Source of the DNA: B1SED10-225 sp964501415
GTDB lineage: Bacteria > Bacillota_I > Bacilli_A > Izemoplasmatales > Izemoplasmataceae
Direction: 5' to 3'
Length of the DNA: 23,478 nucleotides
Assembly: GCA_964501415.1 (NCBI GenBank)
Contig: CAZCSL010000020.1
Span: 1 to 23,478 of the forward strand
Position numbers and translations under genes: made by a program. Below the pieces are notes generated by a model. It saw only the letters and a program-made list of their open reading frames with translations, had not been told where the DNA came from and searched no databases. Shown piece by piece: positions 7,714 through 14,726 of the stretch (positions are counted from its first letter, which is position 1; every line of letters starts with the position of its first letter).

Positions 7714-8555
7714 GTTATACTTATCATGGCCCTGATCAAAAAGCCTATTTGGCATTATCAGATATAAGCGTAAATATCAACAAAACAGGAGAGTTTATAA
7801 CGCTTATAGGGGAAACGGGCAGTGGCAAAACCACGTTTGCGCAACATATGAACGCACTGTTACAACCCTCTGAGGGCAGAGTTCACATTTTCGGGGTTAA
7901 AATTGATCATAACACTAAAAAAGAAGGTAAGGTAAAACTTAACCCAATCCGAAAAAAAGTTGGTTTGGTTTTTCAGTTTCCCGAATACCAGTTATTTGAA
8001 GAAACCGTAGAAAAAGACATTATGTTTGGCCCTAAGAACTTTGGTATTGCTGAAGAAGAGGCTAAAAAGCTTGCTAAACAAATGATTGAAGTTGTTGGTT
8101 TGGATGAATCCTATCTTGCAAAAAGCCCATTTAATCTTAGCGGTGGTGAAAAAAAACGCGTTTCTATCGCGGGTATTTTGGCCATGGAACCAGATATCTT
8201 AATATTAGATGAACCGACTAGTGGTCTTGATCCTATTGGCCGCAACGCTTTATTAAAGGTCTTTTTTGATATTCATCAAAAACTCAATAAAACCGTTGTG
8301 ATTATTACACATGACATGAATACTGTTTACGAGTATGCAAAACGCGTATTGGTTATGCGCGAGGGGGTATTGGTATTCGATGGTTCAGCCTTGGATTTGT
8401 TTTCAAAGAAGAACATCAACAAATGGCATTTGGATGTTCCTGATATCGTCAAGTTAAAGCATGCTTTAGAAGATAAATTTGGATTACAGTTAAAAGGGAC
8501 GCCACGATCTAGAGGCGAGCTCTTCGATAGTATAAAGGCGGCGATGGACCAATGA
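7689..8555 (+). CDS. ecfA2: Energy-coupling factor transporter ATPase EcfA2
   Basis: Second ATPase of the ECF module, forming a heterodimer with EcfA1 and docking on the coupling helices of EcfT. In the 288 residues: Walker A GETGSGKTT (41-49), Q-loop FQFPEYQLFEETVEKDI (95-111; the FPEYQLF pattern is typical of EcfA2), signature LSGGEKKRVSIAG (150-162), Walker B LILDEPTSGLDP with D174/E175, and H208. A GGAG ribosome binding site and the ATG lie inside the ecfA1 tail, so the two are coupled. The stop overlaps ecfT by 4 nt (ATGA). Confidence 0.95.
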   Translation: MAIKFERVSYTYHGPDQKAYLALSDISVNINKTGEFITLIGETGSGKTTFAQHMNALLQPSEGRVHIFGVKIDHNTKKEGKVKLNPIRKKVGLVFQFPEYQLFEETVEKDIMFGPKNFGIAEEEAKKLAKQMIEVVGLDESYLAKSPFNLSGGEKKRVSIAGILAMEPDILILDEPTSGLDPIGRNALLKVFFDIHQKLNKTVVIITHDMNTVYEYAKRVLVMREGVLVFDGSALDLFSKKNINKWHLDVPDIVKLKHALEDKFGLQLKGTPRSRGELFDSIKAAMDQ

Positions 8556-9517
8556 AAAACATTGTTATAGGCCGCTATATTCCTGGAAAGGGCATACTTT
8601 ATCGCCTAGATCCCAGAACCAAAATTATTGCTATGTTGATTTTAATGGTTGCAACGTTTGTCATTAATGAAATTATTTATATGATAGGTGCCATCGTGCT
8701 AATTGCACTTGCTTTATTAATCAGTAAAATCTCCATTAAGCGTGTTTATTTGGGGTTAAGACCCTTAGTATTTTTACTGGTTTTTACCTTTACGTTTCAA
8801 ATTATCTTTAACCAACAAGGCACACTTATACAATCATGGCCAATTTATTATTCACCGTTGACGATTTCACTAGCGATATTATTGATTATCTTATGGATTT
8901 ACACAAAGAAATTTATACCCTTTAAACTTTTATACTTCATTTTGTTAATACTGGGGTTAGGGTTTGTGTTTAGTACGTTTGATACCCTTTTTGTATTTGC
9001 ACAAGGGAGTTTAAGCGTTTATTCTGAAGGGCTGAATATGTCCTTGTTTATCATGATGAGACTGATTATCGTGGTTACCTTATCAACGATGTTAACGATC
9101 ACGACCAAACCAACGGACTTGAACCTCGGCTTAGAATATGTGTTGACACCGCTTAAAATCATTCGTGTAAACGCCGAGGAAATTGCCATGATTATATCCA
9201 TATCTTTGCGTTATATTCCCACTTTGCTCGATGAAGCTAATAAAATCATGATGGCACAAGCGTCTCGAGGCGTAGATTTCCAAGAAGGCAAATTCAAAGA
9301 TAAAATTATGCAAATTGTTTCATTGCTGGTCCCGATGTTCATCATTTCTTTTAAACGTAGTGATGAGCTTGCTAATGCTATGGAAGCAAGGTCTTTTGTA
9401 CCTGGGGAACCTCGGTCTAGATTGCATGTTTTGACTTGGAAAAACATCGATATCTTTGTATTGGCACTAAGTTTGGCATTGTTTACTTTATCTATCCTAT
9501 TAAGAGTGGTTTTTTAG
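8552..9517 (+). CDS. ecfT: Energy-coupling factor transporter transmembrane protein EcfT, with an extra hydrophobic insert
   Basis: Membrane scaffold that links the EcfA1/EcfA2 ATPases to interchangeable S components. The N-terminus has the family block LYRLDPRTKIIAML, the cytoplasmic coupling-helix motifs are AQASRGVDF (ASRG, 237-240) and MEARSF (ARS, 279-281), and a last hydrophobic segment closes the protein. At 321 residues it is about 55 longer than the usual 260-270. The extra length lies at about residues 93-152, between FNQQGTL and SLSVYSEGLNMS, and holds two further hydrophobic stretches (about 103-117 and 125-150). Identity is firm from motifs and context; the effect of the insert is unknown. 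Confidence 0.93.
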   Translation: MKNIVIGRYIPGKGILYRLDPRTKIIAMLILMVATFVINEIIYMIGAIVLIALALLISKISIKRVYLGLRPLVFLLVFTFTFQIIFNQQGTLIQSWPIYYSPLTISLAILLIILWIYTKKFIPFKLLYFILLILGLGFVFSTFDTLFVFAQGSLSVYSEGLNMSLFIMMRLIIVVTLSTMLTITTKPTDLNLGLEYVLTPLKIIRVNAEEIAMIISISLRYIPTLLDEANKIMMAQASRGVDFQEGKFKDKIMQIVSLLVPMFIISFKRSDELANAMEARSFVPGEPRSRLHVLTWKNIDIFVLALSLALFTLSILLRVVF

Positions 9518-9518
9518 C

Positions 9519-10508
9519 ATGCAAGCGATTATAGATGCTTTAAAAAATCGTGATATCGACCGGCTTCAAGCCTATTTAACTGATGTTACATACTTAATTG
9601 ATGCTGAGAATAAAAAGCATTATCAAAATCGTGATATCTTAGCTGTTTTACTGCCTTTGTTAGATAAACCTTATGTCATAACAACCTTCGGTCGGCTCAT
9701 CTTTTTTGCGTTTGAAGACTATCTTATGAAATGGCACATAAATAAAGAGACCGTGCAATATATTTTCATACACAAAAACGACGCTCAACTTCGTAGAATC
9801 AAGATTGATTTTTCATATGATGGCAGCCATTATCGGGGATTTCAAAAACAAGTTAAAACGTCAAATACTATTCAACAACAATTAGAAAACGTATTGGCAC
9901 ATCTATTTAAAAACCAACCTACTATTCAAGCTGCTGGTCGCACAGATAAAGGCGTACATGCCCATCATCAAGTAGCACATGTTGATATTGATTCTGATTT
10001 GGATACCCACAAGATTATAAGGTTAATGAATAAGATGTTACCTAAAGACATACACATCCATGATTGCGAAGATATTTCCCCATTATTTCACGCTCGGTTT
10101 GATGTTTATCAAAAGGTATATCGTTATGTGATGTTAAAAGAAAAAGACCCGCTCATGAGCCATTATAGCCATTATACAGGACATTTGGACTTATCGAACC
10201 TCAATGAAATTTTCAAACCATTGATAGGAAGCCATGATTTTTTAAGCTTTTCAAAATTTGAACCCCAAAAACCAACTATCAAAACGATCGATAACATCGA
10301 GATTAAAGAGACAAAACAAGCATACTATATCGATGTGCAGGGCAAGGGGTTTTTAAGACAAATGGTAAGAATTATCATTGGAAATGCGCTTTATGACCTA
10401 AGGAATAAGACGAACTTAACCCTTAGAGGCATCCAAACCCCCTCAAAAAATGCTTCCAAACATTTAGCACCGAGTGAAGGTTTATATTTACATAAGTTGT
10501 ACTATTAA
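9519..10508 (+). CDS. truA: tRNA pseudouridine(38-40) synthase TruA with N-terminal extension
   Basis: Converts uridines 38-40 of the tRNA anticodon arm to pseudouridine. The catalytic domain covers about residues 91-329: LRRIKIDFSYDGSHYRGFQK, the active-site loop AAGRTDKGVHA with catalytic D143, FHARFDVYQKVYRYVM (190-205) and KGFLRQMVRIIIGNAL (276-291). Total length is 329 against about 245 usual, because some 90 residues with helical character precede the fold. The first ATG (9519), two bases after the ecfT stop with AAGAGTGG at 9502-9509, is the only reasonable start; the sole internal Met before the fold (M70) lacks a ribosome binding site. The order ecfT-truA is conserved in Bacillota. 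Confidence 0.93.
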   Translation: MQAIIDALKNRDIDRLQAYLTDVTYLIDAENKKHYQNRDILAVLLPLLDKPYVITTFGRLIFFAFEDYLMKWHINKETVQYIFIHKNDAQLRRIKIDFSYDGSHYRGFQKQVKTSNTIQQQLENVLAHLFKNQPTIQAAGRTDKGVHAHHQVAHVDIDSDLDTHKIIRLMNKMLPKDIHIHDCEDISPLFHARFDVYQKVYRYVMLKEKDPLMSHYSHYTGHLDLSNLNEIFKPLIGSHDFLSFSKFEPQKPTIKTIDNIEIKETKQAYYIDVQGKGFLRQMVRIIIGNALYDLRNKTNLTLRGIQTPSKNASKHLAPSEGLYLHKLYY

Positions 10509-10543
10509 AAACACCTTAATCATGAATGATTTAAGGTGTTTTT
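10507..10543. terminator. Bidirectional terminator between truA and the metal ABC permease gene
   Basis: A-rich/T-rich flanks surround an inverted repeat: AAACACCTTAA around 10509-10519 pairs with TTAAGGTGTTT at 10531-10541, with a loop around TCATGAATGA. The + strand ends in TTTTTT for truA and the - strand ends in TTTTT for the convergent transporter gene, whose TAA stop is at 10543-10545, directly at the foot of the stem. Confidence 0.88.
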
Positions 10544-11445
10544 TAATGGTGTTTTGCGTTGTGATCATGCTTCAGTTTAACTTGATAAATCGAGAATACC
10601 TGTTTCAAAGTAACAACCATTAATAGGATAAATATATTGAACAAGACAATGGTTGCCCCAGAAGGAATCCCGAAAACAAAGGATAGCCAAAGGCCCATCA
10701 ATACAGAAGTTTCTGAGAAAATAATGGCTATAAAAACGGTATTCTTAAAACTTTTACCGATCTTCATTGCGCCTGCGACCGGTATGATCATTAAGCTAGA
10801 TACCAATAAGACGCCTACCGTTTCAATGGCCAAGGCGATAAAAAGACCTAGTATAATCGTGGTGAAAAATTGATAAACCCCGACATTGATGCCTAAAAGC
10901 CTTGCATAGGCTTCATCGAAACTAATGATGACAATCTTTTTATAAAAGAAAAATATCAATAATAGAATCAAAACCGTCGTTACCGTGATTATAATCACAA
11001 ATTGAAAGCTAACCGTTAAGATACTTCCAAAAAGGTAGTTATAAACGCTAGATGTAAACCCACCACTTAATGAAATAAAAAGGGCGGCCAATGCTGTACC
11101 TAAGCTGATAACAATAGGCATGGAGATTTCTTTATAATTACGGTAGTAACTACGTAAAACTTCAATTAACAGTGCACCGATAACGGCAAATATCATACCA
11201 AGATATAAGGGATCACCTAAAGGAAGGTTTAAAGTGTTGATAAAGAAAAGACCAATGGCTAACCCCGCTAAGGTGAAATGCGATAAGGTGTCTGCGATCA
11301 TACTTAGACGCTTAATAACCACAAACGAGCCGATTAATGGGGCTAAAAAACCAATGAATATCCCCGTAATCAAAGCATATTGCATAAAGCTACGTTCAAT
11401 GATGGCTCGAATGAAACTGAGGGATATAAATAAGGTATCATCCAT
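10543..11445 (-). CDS. Metal (zinc/manganese-family) ABC transporter permease
   Basis: Integral membrane subunit of an ABC-3 family importer (ZnuB/MntB/TroC-like). The 300 residues contain about eight or nine hydrophobic segments. The family signature is near the N-terminus: GIFIGFLAPLIGSFVVIKRL then SMIADTLSHFTLAGLAIGLF (about 47-67), where the ADTLSH motif is the hallmark of the family. A second typical block is FDEAYARLLGINVG (about 174-187), contacting the ATPase. The C-terminus is His-rich (HDHNAKHH), which might bind metal. The start overlaps the ATPase gene by 8 nt, so they are coupled. Whether the metal is zinc, manganese or iron cannot be told from the sequence. Confidence 0.88.
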   Translation of the reverse strand: MDDTLFISLSFIRAIIERSFMQYALITGIFIGFLAPLIGSFVVIKRLSMIADTLSHFTLAGLAIGLFFINTLNLPLGDPLYLGMIFAVIGALLIEVLRSYYRNYKEISMPIVISLGTALAALFISLSGGFTSSVYNYLFGSILTVSFQFVIIITVTTVLILLLIFFFYKKIVIISFDEAYARLLGINVGVYQFFTTIILGLFIALAIETVGVLLVSSLMIIPVAGAMKIGKSFKNTVFIAIIFSETSVLMGLWLSFVFGIPSGATIVLFNIFILLMVVTLKQVFSIYQVKLKHDHNAKHH

Positions 11446-12109
11446 TACTTATCCCCCCTATAATCGTATCACTTACGTGTGAAAGAGACCCACGACCATC
11501 ATCCAAATATAGAACATGGGAAAAATTAGCTTCAGTGGTTTTAATTTCATGCGTAATTAAAATAATGGTGACGCCATCATTGTTGAGTTCATTGACCATC
11601 TGGTAGAAACTTCTAATATTGTCACTATCGACCCCGACGGTTGGTTCATCTAATATCAATAACTTTGGGTTGTTCATTAAAGCTCTAGTGATAAATACTC
11701 TTTGTATTTGTCCGCCACTAAGGTTGTTGATGTTTTCATTTTGCAGCTCCAAAATACCCATTTTATCTAGTAGTTTAAGTCGTTCTTCTTCGGCTAATTT
11801 AGACAGTTTTGACACGGTCAAAATTTCATTTACGGTGATGGGAAACTCATAGTTGAAGTCGTCAAATTTTTGTGGCACATAACCTACGTTTATCCATTTT
11901 TGATAATCACTAATGTCAATATCATCGATAAACACTTTTTTTTCTGGGATTTTATTGATGCCTAAAATACACTTAATCAAAGTAGACTTACCACTACCAT
12001 TATTGCCGACAATGACCAAAAAATCTCCACTTTCAATCGAAAAAGAGATGTTTTTCAAGACGGTTCTGTAGTCATAACCAAAGGACAAGTTGTCTACTTT
12101 AATTCGCAT
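11438..12109 (-). CDS. Metal (zinc/manganese-family) ABC transporter ATP-binding protein
   Basis: Cytosolic ATPase partner of the downstream ABC-3 permease. In the 223 residues: Walker A GNNGSGKST (35-43), Q-loop YVPQKFDDFNYEFPITV with Q80 (the FDxxFPxTV pattern is typical of the ZnuC/MntA group), signature LSGGQIQRVFITRAL (130-144), Walker B LLILDEPTVGVD (150-161) and H187. The - strand GAGG lies 9 nt before the ATG. No substrate-binding lipoprotein gene lies beside the pair, so the binding protein must be elsewhere or the locus is incomplete. The metal is not predictable. Confidence 0.88.
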   Translation of the reverse strand: MRIKVDNLSFGYDYRTVLKNISFSIESGDFLVIVGNNGSGKSTLIKCILGINKIPEKKVFIDDIDISDYQKWINVGYVPQKFDDFNYEFPITVNEILTVSKLSKLAEEERLKLLDKMGILELQNENINNLSGGQIQRVFITRALMNNPKLLILDEPTVGVDSDNIRSFYQMVNELNNDGVTIILITHEIKTTEANFSHVLYLDDGRGSLSHVSDTIIGGISNG

Positions 12110-12140
12110 CTATATCATCCTCGTTGTAACATCAATTCAC

Positions 12141-12149
12141 ATTATATCA
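12141..12149 (-). promoter_or_regulatory. Promoter of the metal ABC transporter genes (extended -10)
   Basis: Read on the - strand, TGATATAAT is a perfect extended -10 element about 32 nt upstream of the ATPase ATG. It faces away from the tmk promoter in a 131-bp divergent intergenic region. There is no clear -35 hexamer; instead an inverted repeat occupies that position (separate entry). Confidence 0.7.
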
Positions 12150-12160
12150 TAGTTTGGGTT

Positions 12161-12176
12161 TCAAATAGGAATTTGA
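12161..12176. promoter_or_regulatory. Inverted repeat in the divergent metal-transporter/tmk promoter region, possible operator
   Basis: TCAAAT-AGGA-ATTTGA is a perfect 6-4-6 dyad. It covers the -35 position of the metal transporter promoter (-10 at 12146-12141 on the - strand) and lies about 25 nt upstream of the tmk -10. The place is right for a repressor such as a metal sensor (Fur/Zur/MntR type), but the sequence does not match a consensus I know, and short AT-rich dyads arise by chance. Confidence 0.35.
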
Positions 12177-12198
12177 TATTTAAAAAAATGTAAAAATA

Positions 12199-12207
12199 TG
12201 CGATAAT
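12199..12207 (+). promoter_or_regulatory. Promoter of the tmk-holB-ricT-rsmI-metG operon
   Basis: TGCGATAAT at 12199-12207 is an extended -10 (TGnGATAAT, one mismatch to TATAAT). A weak -35 (TTTAAA, 12179-12184) lies 17 nt upstream. The predicted start near 12214 leaves about 27 nt before the tmk GTG, including the ribosome binding site GAGGGAG at 12224-12230. Confidence 0.6.
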
Positions 12208-12240
12208 AAATAAAACAGTTCATGAGGGAGTGACCTACAA

Positions 12241-12867
12241 GTGAAAGCTAAATTTATCACCTTTGAAGGGCCGGAAGGCTCAGGTAAAAGTTCGGTTATG
12301 AAAGCTGTTTTAGAGGCATTACAAGCTAAACATATAAGTGTTATGGCCACCAGAGAACCTGGTGGTATTAAAATTAGTGAGCGCATTCGAAAAATCATTT
12401 TGGATGTCGAAAACATGGAAGTTGATGCACGTACAGAGGCATTGCTTTTTGCAGCATCAAGACGCCAACACGTCATAGAAAAAATCCGTCCGGCATTGTC
12501 AAACAATACACTAGTACTGTGCGATCGCTATATTGACAGCTCGCTGGCATATCAAGGCTATGGAAGAAAATTAGGCTTTGAAACGGTTTTACGTATTAAT
12601 GAATTTGCCATTGAGGATTTATGGCCGGATTTGACAATCTTTATTGATTTACCCCCTAACATTGGACTTGATCGTGTTTTTAACAATCATAAGACGCGTC
12701 ATGTGGATCGTTTGGATTTAGAGAGTATAAATTTTCATCAACGTGTATATGAAGGGTATTTGTCTTTAATAAAAAAATATCCAAATCGGATTAAGGTTGT
12801 CGATGGTAACAAAGAGATTACTAAAGTCATTGATGATGTATTGAAGATTATCACAGCTAATATTTAG
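12241..12867 (+). CDS. tmk: Thymidylate kinase
   Basis: Phosphorylates dTMP to dTDP for DNA synthesis. The 208-residue protein has the P-loop FEGPEGSGKSS (8-18), the nucleotide-binding TREPGG (37-42), the DRYIDSSLAYQG motif (95-106) and the terminal region VVDGNKEITKVIDDVL (187-201). Length is normal. The start is GTG at 12241, supported by GAGGGAG at 12224-12230 (10 nt spacing) and by the absence of an ATG before the P-loop. It leads an operon with holB 12 nt downstream, as in Bacillus, though the intervening darA and yaaR genes are missing here. Confidence 0.97.
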   Translation: MKAKFITFEGPEGSGKSSVMKAVLEALQAKHISVMATREPGGIKISERIRKIILDVENMEVDARTEALLFAASRRQHVIEKIRPALSNNTLVLCDRYIDSSLAYQGYGRKLGFETVLRINEFAIEDLWPDLTIFIDLPPNIGLDRVFNNHKTRHVDRLDLESINFHQRVYEGYLSLIKKYPNRIKVVDGNKEITKVIDDVLKIITANI

Positions 12868-12879
12868 GAAGGTGTTTAT

Positions 12880-13869
12880 ATGGATGTTAATCACCTCAAA
12901 AAAACCCAAAAAGAAGCGATTAGCTTATTAGATAATAGTTACGAGAAAAATCGTTTATCCCATGCCTATATCTTTGAAGGGACCGCTTTACAAACAAAGC
13001 TCGAAGCTGCGCTTTATCTAGCATGCAAATTGTTATGTAAAGCGGATTCAGAGCCTTGTTTTTCATGTGGTGATTGTCAAAGAATCCTCAATCAAAAACA
13101 CCCCAATGTTTTGGTTATAGAACCTAAAAATAAGACGATCGTCAAAGAAGATATCTTACAATTACAAAACGAGTTTTCTAAAACCGCATTGGAAGCAGGC
13201 CCAAAAGTATATATTATTCAAAAGGCCGAAACGATGAATCCACATGCACAAAACACACTGCTTAAATTTTTAGAAGAGCCTCACTCTGATATATATGGCA
13301 TCTTACTAGCCACAGAAGCAATAAAGCTATTGCCAACCATTCAGTCTAGAGCGCAAAGTATATATTTTAAAAGACCTAATGAGGCCGCTTTGGAGAAGTC
13401 TTTACAAGAAGTTGGATATCCTGAAGAAACGAGCCGTTTAGCCTCCCGCATCTCACCTTCATTAGATGAAGCGAAAGCCATTTTAGATAACGTTTTACTC
13501 GATGAATTGGTCGATGCGGTCAAGTCGGTTTATCAAAGTATTTCAAAGGACCAATCGCTGCTTTTGACTTTTCAAAAGGAAGTAGCTCCATTGCTTGATA
13601 ATGCTGCTTTAGTGGAGTATATAATAGAAATATTTGTCTACTACCAAAAAGACTTAATGTATGGTAAAATAAACAATCGACAACAACTAACATTTCCCAC
13701 CGATGTTGCCATGATTGAAGCCTGTGCAGAGCGTTTTGAACTGGATGATTTGATGGCGATTTTAGAGCGAATGTTGGTAATTAAGGTCCGCCAAGCTAAC
13801 TACATAAATGTACGTTTGGCCTTGGATAACTTAATGTTGGATATAGAAAGAAGGCGAACCTATGAGTAA
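12880..13869 (+). CDS. holB: DNA polymerase III clamp loader subunit delta'
   Basis: Part of the clamp loader that opens the sliding clamp at primed sites. The 329 residues have the delta' AAA+ fold: HAYIFEG (28-34), a zinc-ribbon cluster C53, C60, C63, C66, then KVYIIQKAETMNPHAQNTLL (109-128) and KFLEEP (129-134), followed by the sensor segment TIQSRAQ (153-159). The P-loop (GTALQTK, 34-40) is degenerate, which fits the non-hydrolysing role of delta'; the usual SRC triplet reads SRA here. Ribosome binding site GGAAGG follows the tmk stop. The last 8 nt overlap ricT. Confidence 0.93.
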   Translation: MDVNHLKKTQKEAISLLDNSYEKNRLSHAYIFEGTALQTKLEAALYLACKLLCKADSEPCFSCGDCQRILNQKHPNVLVIEPKNKTIVKEDILQLQNEFSKTALEAGPKVYIIQKAETMNPHAQNTLLKFLEEPHSDIYGILLATEAIKLLPTIQSRAQSIYFKRPNEAALEKSLQEVGYPEETSRLASRISPSLDEAKAILDNVLLDELVDAVKSVYQSISKDQSLLLTFQKEVAPLLDNAALVEYIIEIFVYYQKDLMYGKINNRQQLTFPTDVAMIEACAERFELDDLMAILERMLVIKVRQANYINVRLALDNLMLDIERRRTYE

Positions 13870-14710
13870 AAAAGTTGTTGGTGTACGGTTCAAAAATGCC
13901 GGTAAAAAATACTATTTTGACCCTAACGAATTTACTTATGAACTTGGAGACAAAGTTGTAGTTGAGACCATTAGAGGGTTGGAACTTGGCGAAATCATGG
14001 AAACCACCAAAACGGTTGATGATGAAGAACTCACCGCGCAACTAAAGCCGATTATACGTCATGCAACTCAAGATGACTTAGCTCATGAAGAAGATAATCA
14101 ACAAGAAATACCCAATATTATTAAGCTTTGTAAAAACTATGTCGAGAAGCATAAACTTGAGATGAAACTCCTCGATGCAGAATACACTTTGGATAAGTCT
14201 AAACTAATTATCTATTTTAACGCTGAGGGACGCATTGATTTCAGAGACTTAGTAAAAGACTTGGCCAATGAGTTCAGAGTGAGAATTGAGTTAAGGCAAG
14301 TTGGCGCTCGTGACGGGGCTAAATTTTTAGGCGGTATTGGCCCCTGTGGTTATTTATTGTGTTGTAACACGTTTTTGGGAGAGTTCGAAACCGTATCCAT
14401 CAAAATGGCCAAAAATCAAAACCTTTCCTTAAACCCATCTAATATATCGGGTCTTTGTGGTAAATTACTTTGTTGCATTCGTTATGAGGATGATACCTAC
14501 AGTGAAAAGCGTGAAGGTATGCCTAAGATGATGAGTCGCGTCAAAACAAAAAAAGGTTATGGTCAAGTGGTGTCGGTTAATTTGCTAGAAAGAACCGTTA
14601 AAGTCACAACATCAGAAACGACTGATCACTATCACGTCGATGAACTTGAAGAAATCGAAGAATTCGATAGTTTGGAATTCGTTGATGATACAGATACGGT
14701 TGACTTATAG
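13862..14710 (+). CDS. ricT: PSP1-domain protein RicT (YaaT)
   Basis: YaaT/RicT family, in Bacillus part of the RicAFT complex that acts with RNase Y in mRNA maturation and in sporulation/competence control. The 282-residue product has the PSP1 core (about residues 60-150; LVKDLANEFRVRIELRQVGA) and the paired cysteine motifs CGYLLCC (162-168) and CGKLLCC (199-205) that match the Fe-S cluster ligands known for the Ric proteins. The C-terminus is very acidic. AAGG at 13851-13854 lies inside holB; the genes overlap by 8 nt. The holB-yaaT link is the Bacillus arrangement. RicA and RicF are not in the window. Confidence 0.92.
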   Translation: MSKKVVGVRFKNAGKKYYFDPNEFTYELGDKVVVETIRGLELGEIMETTKTVDDEELTAQLKPIIRHATQDDLAHEEDNQQEIPNIIKLCKNYVEKHKLEMKLLDAEYTLDKSKLIIYFNAEGRIDFRDLVKDLANEFRVRIELRQVGARDGAKFLGGIGPCGYLLCCNTFLGEFETVSIKMAKNQNLSLNPSNISGLCGKLLCCIRYEDDTYSEKREGMPKMMSRVKTKKGYGQVVSVNLLERTVKVTTSETTDHYHVDELEEIEEFDSLEFVDDTDTVDL

Positions 14711-14726
14711 TAAGTGAGGTGATGTT

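Noticed and set aside
12180..12506. Minus-strand open frame of 108 codons across the tmk promoter and 5' part of tmk
   Set aside because: It would cover the tmk promoter and P-loop region, has no ribosome binding site and resembles no family.
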